The notes under the pieces were generated by a model, which did not search any database, had not been told where the DNA came from, and worked only from the letters and a program-made list of their open reading frames with translations. Shown piece after piece: positions 1 to 5,113 of a stretch of DNA of 5,113 nucleotides; positions within the stretch are counted from its first letter, which is position 1; every line of letters starts with the position of its first letter. Position numbers and translations under genes: made by a program. This DNA is from Bacteroidota bacterium (GTDB lineage: Bacteria; Bacteroidota; Bacteroidia; Chitinophagales; Chitinophagaceae), in NCBI GenBank assembly GCA_023423015.1, contig JAFAGE010000245.1, forward strand, positions 1 through 5,113, written 5' to 3'.

Positions 1-49
1 GAATTAGCCATGGCCTAAATTCTCAGAGACTTTATAAACCCCTATCTCA
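1..49. other. Short leader upstream of the hybrid kinase; possible tail of an upstream gene
   Basis: This 49-nt segment precedes the kinase start. Read in frame 1 it gives Glu-Leu-Ala-Met-Ala followed by TAA at 16-18, which could be the C-terminus of an upstream gene on the same strand; five codons are too few to prove it. A TAA at 35-37 lies in frame with the kinase ATG and bounds that gene on the 5' side. I see no purine-rich Shine-Dalgarno sequence close to the ATG, which is normal for Bacteroidota. No convincing promoter of the Bacteroidota TTTG / TAnnTTTG type can be placed in so short a stretch. Confidence 0.35.
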
Positions 50-3000
50 ATGGAAAAAACTACTCGTATAAGAAATAACGACGACAATGCTGCCATCGCT
101 CAGGGCCACTATATAGTGGCTATTGGCGCTTCGGCCGGCGGGCTCGAAGCTATTCACGAGTTTTTTGATAATATGTCGGATACCTCGAACCTTTCGTTCG
201 TTGTTATCCAGCATCTTTCTTCAGATTACAAGAGTCTGCTGGTTGAATTGGTGTCGAGGCATACAAATATGAAAGTGTTTGAAGCCGAAGACCAGACAAC
301 CATCCAGAAGAATTGCATTTACGTAATACCCAACAACAAACTAATTACAATCGAGAACAACAAATTGTTGCTCGAAGAGAAACGTACCGCCCAGGCTCCA
401 AATAACGCCATAGACATATTCCTGTATTCCCTGGCCAGGGATAAAAGAAATAGAGCCATTGCTGTGATCCTTTCCGGAACAGGGACAGATGGAACGAAGG
501 GAATAGAAGCAATAAAGAACAATGGCGGTCTTGTGATTGTACAGGATCCAAACACGGCGAAGTTCAACGGAATGCCAAACAGCGCAATTCAACTTGGCAT
601 TACCGACATCATCCTTTCGCCGGCCGAAATGCCTGCTGAAATTCTGAACTACATAAAAGTTCCGCTTTTACTTCAGCAGGATTTCAGCGAAAGCAAACTG
701 CAGGAGATCTTCGAACTGATCAACAAAGCCCTGGGCTACGATTTTCACTATTACAAACTCCCCACCATCATACGCAGGATCGTGCGAAGGATGGCTCAAT
801 CAGGATACAAAAATATTGACGATTACATCCAGCACATTCGCGTCGACGTTGACGAATGTAAACAACTCGGAAACGATTTTCTGATTGGTGTAACACGCTT
901 TTTCCGCGATCGTGAAGCCTTCGAAGAACTCGACAGGCTGGTGATCACGCCGCTGGTAGAATCGAAAGAAAACCAGGGAATCATCAAAGTGTGGGTTTGT
1001 GCCTGCAGCACCGGTGAAGAGGCTTATTCAATTGCCATTCTTCTTAACGAAGCAGTAGCAAAATCAGGAAAGGAGATTGACATCAAAATTTTTGCCACCG
1101 ATATTGAAGAAGCGAGTATAGACATCGGCGCGAAAGGGATTTATCCGAATGGTATTGAGAAAGACATCCCTAAAAATTTCGTCGACAAATACTTCATCCA
1201 ACAGGGCAGCAATTACCAGATCACACAAAAGATCAGGAAGCAGATTGTATTTGCACGTCACGATGTAATAAGGGATCCTCCCTTTATTAACAACGACCTG
1301 GTGAGCTGCAGGAATATGCTCATATACGTTAGCCCTCACCTGCAGCAAAAAATTTATTCTGTGCTCATGTTTGCGCTCAGCAGAAATGGTTACCTGTTCC
1401 TGGGTTCGAGCGAACATTCAAACTTCATTCGCGAAAATGTTCAGGAGCTGAGTGGCAAGTGGAAAATCTACAAAAAGCTCACCGACACTAAAATTGCCAG
1501 CACTTACCTTTCACAAATCGGAGATCGCAGCACGAGCCGCGACCGGCGCCGTGCTAATGGAATTGGTTTTGTTGAGAAACCCAAACCAGTATGGGAAGCA
1601 TTCAAACAAGCGATAGACGAAGATTTGAATCTTGCAGCTTTCTTTATCGACTCTTCGTTCAACATCAGGGAATCTGCGGGCAACTATGAGAAATTTTTGA
1701 CGCTGCCCAAAAAAACGCTGCAGTTGAACCTTCTCGCAATGGTGCCGCAGGATTTTTATTTCGTGCTTAGCACGGAAATAAAAAAAGCGTGGAAAGATGG
1801 GAAGCCTGTTACGGTGAAAGGTTTAAAACACAAAAAAGCCGATGGCGTTGTTTATTGGCGCGTGTTTGTGAAACCAATGAACCCTTATTCGCTGGTAGTG
1901 ATCACCGAACAGGATTTACCTGAAGGCAGCGAAAATTTACACTTTACACCCGATGAACATTTAAAAGATAAGGATAGTTACATCATTGCACTCGAAAGTG
2001 AACTCGAGGAAGTGAAAAACAACCTCGACCTTGCAGTTGAAGACCTTGAAACAACAAATGAAGAACTGCAGTCGAGCAACGAAGAATTGTTATCGGCCAA
2101 CGAAGAATTACAAAGTTCGAATGAAGAGCTGCAATCCCTGAACGAAGAATTGCACACGCTCAATACCGAACACCAGCTGAAGATTAAGGAACTGGTGGAA
2201 TTAAACGATGATCTGAATAATTATTTCCGAAGCACTGATATAGCGCAGATATTTCTTGACAAGGAACTGAATATACGCAAATATAATCCTGCTTCCGCCA
2301 GGATGATCAATTTCATTGATTCAGATATCGGACGACCACTTGCCCATATTTCGAACAACATCCGCTACAATGGTTTTCTCACGGATGTGGACCATGTGAT
2401 GCGAACGCGTGAAACAATTGAACGTGAAGTGAGCTTGTTCAATGGCAAAAACCTGCTGATGCGTATCATGCCCTATCTCAACCGGGATAAAGATATCAGT
2501 GGCCTGATCATAACTTTTGTAGACATCACTACCATCACCCAGCTTAATAACACGATTCGTGCGGTGCTCAATGCAAGCCCCGGACCCATCCTGGCATTCA
2601 CCGCTGTACGCGCAAGCCACACCATAGACGACTTTATTCTTCAGACGGCGAACAATGCAGCAGGTGAATTCCTTACGCGTTCCATGCCGGAATTTATCGG
2701 TGCGTCATTGAAGAAAGACATGCCATACCTGGCCGTGCCGCAATTATTCGATCAGTTTGTAAGGGTTGTTGAAACAGATAGTGTATTCCACAAGGATCTT
2801 TTTATTGAACAACAGCAGCGTTGGTACAGCATGACCGTTATCAAGATGATGGATGGCTTTGCAGCAACGTTAATTGACATCACTTCTAAAAAACGTTCGG
2901 AGCAGAAGCTGCGTAAGAACTACAATGAGTTGATCGCAGTAAAGGACAATTTAAAACGCGCCAACGAGCAGCTGGAGTCGAAAGTGGAAGAAAGGACGAG

Positions 3001-4243
3001 GGAACTGGGAGCAAGTGAAGAACGTTTCAGGCTGGTGGCGAGTGCGACCAATGATGCGTTGTACGATTGGACCTTTGTAAATGACACTGTATGGCTAAGC
3101 GAGGCGTACTATAAATTATTTGGTTATGAAGACCGTACGGCGTTCAGCAGACGCAGTATGCTTTTTGACCTCTTACATCCCGAAGATCGTTTGGATGTCA
3201 CCTCCAGCCTGTCAGAATGTATCAACCATGGACGCAAGCAATGGTCAAAAAGTTATCGTTTTCGCAAAGCCAACGGGGATTACGCATACATTCTGGACCG
3301 CGGGTATATCCTGCACGACGAGTTTGGCACTCCATACCGCATGCTTGGCTCGATGTTCGACGTGACCGAATTGAAAATAGCCGAACAGAAGCTGGCCACG
3401 ATGAATGAGCAGCTCGAGCACAAAGTTACCGAGCGTACATACGAGTTGGAACAAATCAATACGGCACTGGAAATGAGTAACACCGACCTGCAGCAGTTCG
3501 CATCTGTGGCGTCGCACGACCTGCAGGAACCGCTCCGGAAAATCCAGATGTTTGCAAAGCTGATACAGGAGGAAAGTGAAACCCGCAGTGATGGCAACCT
3601 GCTTCACTATGTGAACAAGATCATCAGCTGCAGTAACCGGATGCGTTCGCTTATTACCGATGTGTTGAATTATTCAAGACTATCGGCTAATGAAAACAAT
3701 TACGAGCAGGTAGATCTTTCACTGTTGCTTCGCGAAATCATTGATGATTTTGAATTGGTTATCCGCGAAAAAGCAGCGAAAATTGTGGTGGGCGACTTGC
3801 CGGTGATAGAGGCGATACCAGGGCTGGTGCGGCAGGTTTTTCAGAACCTGATCAGTAACGCATTGAAGTTTTCGAAACCGGGTGTTCCACCCGTGGTTAC
3901 CATCGGGGCGCAGAGTCTTGCCAAACGCTCATTTATGAGCATGCCGATGCAGGATGGACCATACACCAGTATAACAATTAAGGACAACGGTATAGGTTTC
4001 GATCCACAATTTTCGGTGAATATTTTCAACATTTTTCAACGCCTTCACTCCAAGGATAAGTACGAGGGTACAGGCATAGGATTAGCAATTACAAAGAAGA
4101 TTGTAGAAAAGCACAATGGTATTATCCGTGCCGATGGCCGTGAGCAGGAAGGTGCAGTTTTTACGCTCATTTTGCCCATAAAGCAGAAGCAGTTTAAGAA
4201 TGATTCACAAAGTGAAGTTGAAAAAAATATTACTGGCGGATGA
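50..4243 (+). CDS. CheB-CheR-PAS hybrid sensor histidine kinase
   Basis: A 1397-residue cytoplasmic protein joining receptor-modification enzymes to a histidine kinase. Residues about 19-205 are a CheB methylesterase (glutamate methyl ester/amide hydrolase) with catalytic Ser28 in GASAGG, His55 in IQHLS and Asp147 in GTGTDG. Residues about 212-475 are a CheR SAM-dependent methyltransferase: helical N-domain with RRIVRRM (242-248), CSTGEEAY (319-326), FATD with Asp351, DPPF (409-412) and CRNMLIY (420-426). A PAS-like domain follows (about 515-622), then a heptad coiled coil (about 640-725), PAS domains at about 726-830 and 835-948, a helical linker, a PAS_3-type domain (about 990-1110, with HPEDR), another helix, HisKA with phospho-accepting His1156 in SHDLQEPLR, and HATPase_c with N-box Asn1266/Asn1270, DNGIGF (1312-1317) and GTGIGLAI (1340-1347). 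No membrane segment, signal peptide, CheB-type receiver or C-terminal receiver is seen. The ATG at 50 is well placed because an in-frame stop lies at 35-37 and the CheB fold begins about 20 residues in. The architecture is known; its substrate and stimulus cannot be told from sequence. Confidence 0.96.
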   Translation: MEKTTRIRNNDDNAAIAQGHYIVAIGASAGGLEAIHEFFDNMSDTSNLSFVVIQHLSSDYKSLLVELVSRHTNMKVFEAEDQTTIQKNCIYVIPNNKLITIENNKLLLEEKRTAQAPNNAIDIFLYSLARDKRNRAIAVILSGTGTDGTKGIEAIKNNGGLVIVQDPNTAKFNGMPNSAIQLGITDIILSPAEMPAEILNYIKVPLLLQQDFSESKLQEIFELINKALGYDFHYYKLPTIIRRIVRRMAQSGYKNIDDYIQHIRVDVDECKQLGNDFLIGVTRFFRDREAFEELDRLVITPLVESKENQGIIKVWVCACSTGEEAYSIAILLNEAVAKSGKEIDIKIFATDIEEASIDIGAKGIYPNGIEKDIPKNFVDKYFIQQGSNYQITQKIRKQIVFARHDVIRDPPFINNDLVSCRNMLIYVSPHLQQKIYSVLMFALSRNGYLFLGSSEHSNFIRENVQELSGKWKIYKKLTDTKIASTYLSQIGDRSTSRDRRRANGIGFVEKPKPVWEAFKQAIDEDLNLAAFFIDSSFNIRESAGNYEKFLTLPKKTLQLNLLAMVPQDFYFVLSTEIKKAWKDGKPVTVKGLKHKKADGVVYWRVFVKPMNPYSLVVITEQDLPEGSENLHFTPDEHLKDKDSYIIALESELEEVKNNLDLAVEDLETTNEELQSSNEELLSANEELQSSNEELQSLNEELHTLNTEHQLKIKELVELNDDLNNYFRSTDIAQIFLDKELNIRKYNPASARMINFIDSDIGRPLAHISNNIRYNGFLTDVDHVMRTRETIEREVSLFNGKNLLMRIMPYLNRDKDISGLIITFVDITTITQLNNTIRAVLNASPGPILAFTAVRASHTIDDFILQTANNAAGEFLTRSMPEFIGASLKKDMPYLAVPQLFDQFVRVVETDSVFHKDLFIEQQQRWYSMTVIKMMDGFAATLIDITSKKRSEQKLRKNYNELIAVKDNLKRANEQLESKVEERTRELGASEERFRLVASATNDALYDWTFVNDTVWLSEAYYKLFGYEDRTAFSRRSMLFDLLHPEDRLDVTSSLSECINHGRKQWSKSYRFRKANGDYAYILDRGYILHDEFGTPYRMLGSMFDVTELKIAEQKLATMNEQLEHKVTERTYELEQINTALEMSNTDLQQFASVASHDLQEPLRKIQMFAKLIQEESETRSDGNLLHYVNKIISCSNRMRSLITDVLNYSRLSANENNYEQVDLSLLLREIIDDFELVIREKAAKIVVGDLPVIEAIPGLVRQVFQNLISNALKFSKPGVPPVVTIGAQSLAKRSFMSMPMQDGPYTSITIKDNGIGFDPQFSVNIFNIFQRLHSKDKYEGTGIGLAITKKIVEKHNGIIRADGREQEGAVFTLILPIKQKQFKNDSQSEVEKNITGG
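2060..2164 (+). repeat. Five tandem 21-bp units encoding a heptad coiled coil inside the kinase
   Basis: Five consecutive 21-nt units, each starting GAAGA, encode residues 671-705 as five heptads of the form E-E-L-x-x-x-N. Asn recurs exactly every seven residues at 670, 677, 684, 691, 698 and 705, and Leu sits at the same place in each unit. The units differ mainly at third codon positions and at the x residues, so they look like an old, selected protein repeat rather than a recent DNA duplication. The helix joins the CheR/PAS half to the sensor-kinase half and probably serves as a dimerising signalling helix. Similar EELQSSNEEL-type linkers are typical of CheB-CheR fusion proteins. Confidence 0.85.
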
Positions 4244-4610
4244 CGACGCAGACGACAGGGAAATTTTTGAACGTGTCCTCGGAAACAAATCCGACGTCGT
4301 GCTACTTCGCACCATGGAAAATGGTGTGGAAGTACTCAACTTTTTGAAAGAAGTGGGTAATCCCGAAGAACTTCCGGAGCTGATTATTCTCGACCACAAC
4401 ATGCCTAAGATGAATGGAACCGAAACACTGGCGTCCATCAGAAAAGACGAAAAATTTTCCTCCATCAAGGTGGTTATCTATTCCACCAACAGCGACCACA
4501 CTCTCCAGGAAAAATGCCGCGCGCTGGGTGCGTCAATGGTGGCAGCAAAGCCTTCGAGCATGCGCGAATACGAAGCGATCATCGACAGGTTTCTCGCGAT
4601 CGTAAATTAA
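4200..4610 (+). CDS. Single-domain response regulator (CheY/Rcp1-like receiver)
   Basis: A 136-residue protein that is a receiver domain from end to end, with no DNA-binding or enzymatic output domain. Visible residues are the acidic pair Asp14/Asp15 in LLADDD, phospho-acceptor Asp65 in ILDHNMPKMNG, the switch Ser95/Thr96 in IYSTNS, and Lys117 in the KP pair. The ADDDADDREIF opening and the single domain resemble Rcp1-type regulators that partner kinases with an HDLQEPLR H-box, which is the H-box in the gene before it. The reading frame starts 44 nt inside the kinase gene in a different frame, suggesting translational coupling and fixed stoichiometry. ATG at 4200 is taken as the start; GTG at 4212 or TTG at 4218 would leave the domain intact, and the TTG would give the common MKKILLADD opening. 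It likely receives phosphate from kinase His1156 and acts by binding a partner or as a phosphate sink; the partner is unknown. Confidence 0.94.
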   Translation: MIHKVKLKKILLADDDADDREIFERVLGNKSDVVLLRTMENGVEVLNFLKEVGNPEELPELIILDHNMPKMNGTETLASIRKDEKFSSIKVVIYSTNSDHTLQEKCRALGASMVAAKPSSMREYEAIIDRFLAIVN

Positions 4611-5113
4611 TTGTGTTCGTGCACCACCAACTGCGATTCAAGGATAATCCTGTAAAATGCATTGCTTTCGTTTTCGTCCGGCTGCCTGGCAAGCAACTCG
4701 AGTAAAGTTTCAGTGGCTTTCTGTCCCTGCAGATACGGATACTGTTCAACCGAAGCAAGCGGAGGATAAGCTGTATATGGGCTCAGCGGCAGGTTGGCAT
4801 AACTTACAAATGTGACATCTTTATTTATCCGCAACTTCATTTTACGGGCATACTGCACAGCATCGAGCACAATGTAGTCGTTGAACGCAACAATTGCGGA
4901 AGGTTTTCTTCGCAACGACATCAACTGTCGCATCGCTTCCTGCGTGCCTTCACGAGTCAGGTCTGAACTGATGATCAGGTTAGGATCGTATTTCAAACGA
5001 TGTTTCTTCAATGCCTTTATGTAGCCGTCGAGCCGGTCGGCACTTGCCTGCAATTTCTCCGGTCCGTTTATCATGCCGATCGCACGGTGCCCCAATTTGA
5101 GCAGATAACTAAC
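4607..5113 (-). CDS. LacI/GalR-family transcriptional regulator, C-terminal half (5' end outside window)
   Basis: The last 168 residues of a LacI-type regulator, about half of the usual length of roughly 340. The frame is open to the window edge: its first visible residues are VSYLLKLGHRAIGMINGPE, a family hallmark of the effector-binding domain, so the TTG at 5095-5093 is an internal Leu and not a start. The visible part is the periplasmic-binding-protein-like sensor domain, with AIVAFNDY, DVTFVSYANLPLSPY, a PPLASVEQ segment and a final ESQLVVHEHN that matches the usual LVVRES-like end. The helix-turn-helix that would bind the operator lies beyond 5113. Such proteins usually repress or activate carbohydrate genes in response to a sugar ligand; the ligand cannot be predicted here. 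The gene converges on the response regulator, and the two stop codons overlap by 4 nt, so it is not in the same operon. The SYANLP wording in place of the common GFDN/GFDD motif resembles regulators from Bacteroidota. Confidence 0.93.
   Translation of the reverse strand, partial: VSYLLKLGHRAIGMINGPEKLQASADRLDGYIKALKKHRLKYDPNLIISSDLTREGTQEAMRQLMSLRRKPSAIVAFNDYIVLDAVQYARKMKLRINKDVTFVSYANLPLSPYTAYPPLASVEQYPYLQGQKATETLLELLARQPDENESNAFYRIILESQLVVHEHN

Noticed and set aside
20..49. Promoter such as TTTATAAAC upstream of the kinase
   Set aside because: It is AT-rich but does not match the Bacteroidota -7 consensus well, has no -33 element at a proper distance, and may lie in an operon.
2060..2164. 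Tandem 21-bp units as a CRISPR array or satellite
   Set aside because: There are no spacers, the units are diverged at third codon positions, and they read in frame as a regular coiled coil within the kinase.
3245..3607. Antisense open frame of 120 codons opposite the last PAS/HisKA region; similar ones at 1064-1417 and 2321-2620
   Set aside because: They lie wholly inside a strongly conserved coding region on the other strand, their translations show no recognisable domain, and their composition looks like the complement of the kinase codons.
4240..4243. ATGA at the kinase stop as a classic stop-start overlap for the response regulator
   Set aside because: This ATG is not in the regulator's frame and would also lie beyond the first beta strand and in the acidic cluster, so it cannot be the regulator start.
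4576..4602. CGATC ... GATCG inverted repeat near the end of the response regulator as a terminator
   Set aside because: The stem is only 5 bp with a 17-nt loop, has no following T-run, and lies within coding sequence; it is likely chance.
5093..5095. TTG start giving a complete 162-residue protein on the minus strand
   Set aside because: The frame continues to the window edge with family-typical residues (VSYLLKLGHR), so this TTG is an internal leucine and the gene is cut by the window.

Overview
The window suggests a member of the Bacteroidota, probably close to Chitinophagaceae/Sphingobacteriia-type soil or freshwater bacteria. This is inferred from protein style: a CheB-CheR-PAS-histidine kinase fusion, a kinase with the SHDLQEPLRK H-box, a LacI-family regulator with SYANLPLSPYTAYPPLASVEQ wording, and no clear Shine-Dalgarno sequences. 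No 16S rRNA or other marker gene is present, so the assignment is tentative.

Layout: positions 1-49 are a short leader that may hold the last codons of an upstream gene. Positions 50-4243 (+) encode one very large cytoplasmic signalling protein of 1397 residues. Its order is CheB methylesterase, CheR methyltransferase, PAS-like domain, heptad coiled coil, three further PAS domains with helical linkers, HisKA and HATPase_c. Positions 4200-4610 (+) encode a single-domain CheY/Rcp1-like response regulator that overlaps the kinase gene by 44 nt. Positions 4607-5113 (-) hold the C-terminal half of a LacI/GalR-family transcriptional regulator that runs off the right edge. Its stop codon overlaps that of the response regulator in the 4-nt palindrome TTAA. 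Coding density is essentially complete.

How the genes may work together: the hybrid kinase and the stand-alone receiver look like a translationally linked two-component pair. The kinase has no receiver of its own and the receiver has no output domain, so phosphotransfer probably goes from His1156 of the kinase to Asp65 of the regulator. The regulator would then act by protein-protein contact. The CheB and CheR modules keep their main catalytic residues, which suggests that reversible glutamate methylation or demethylation of some unidentified protein is tied to PAS sensing and phosphorylation. No chemoreceptor, CheA or CheW is in the window. The convergent LacI-type gene is probably an unrelated sugar-responsive regulator.

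I found no mobile element, CRISPR array, RNA gene or convincing terminator. The overall architecture is a known but poorly understood family rather than a wholly new system.
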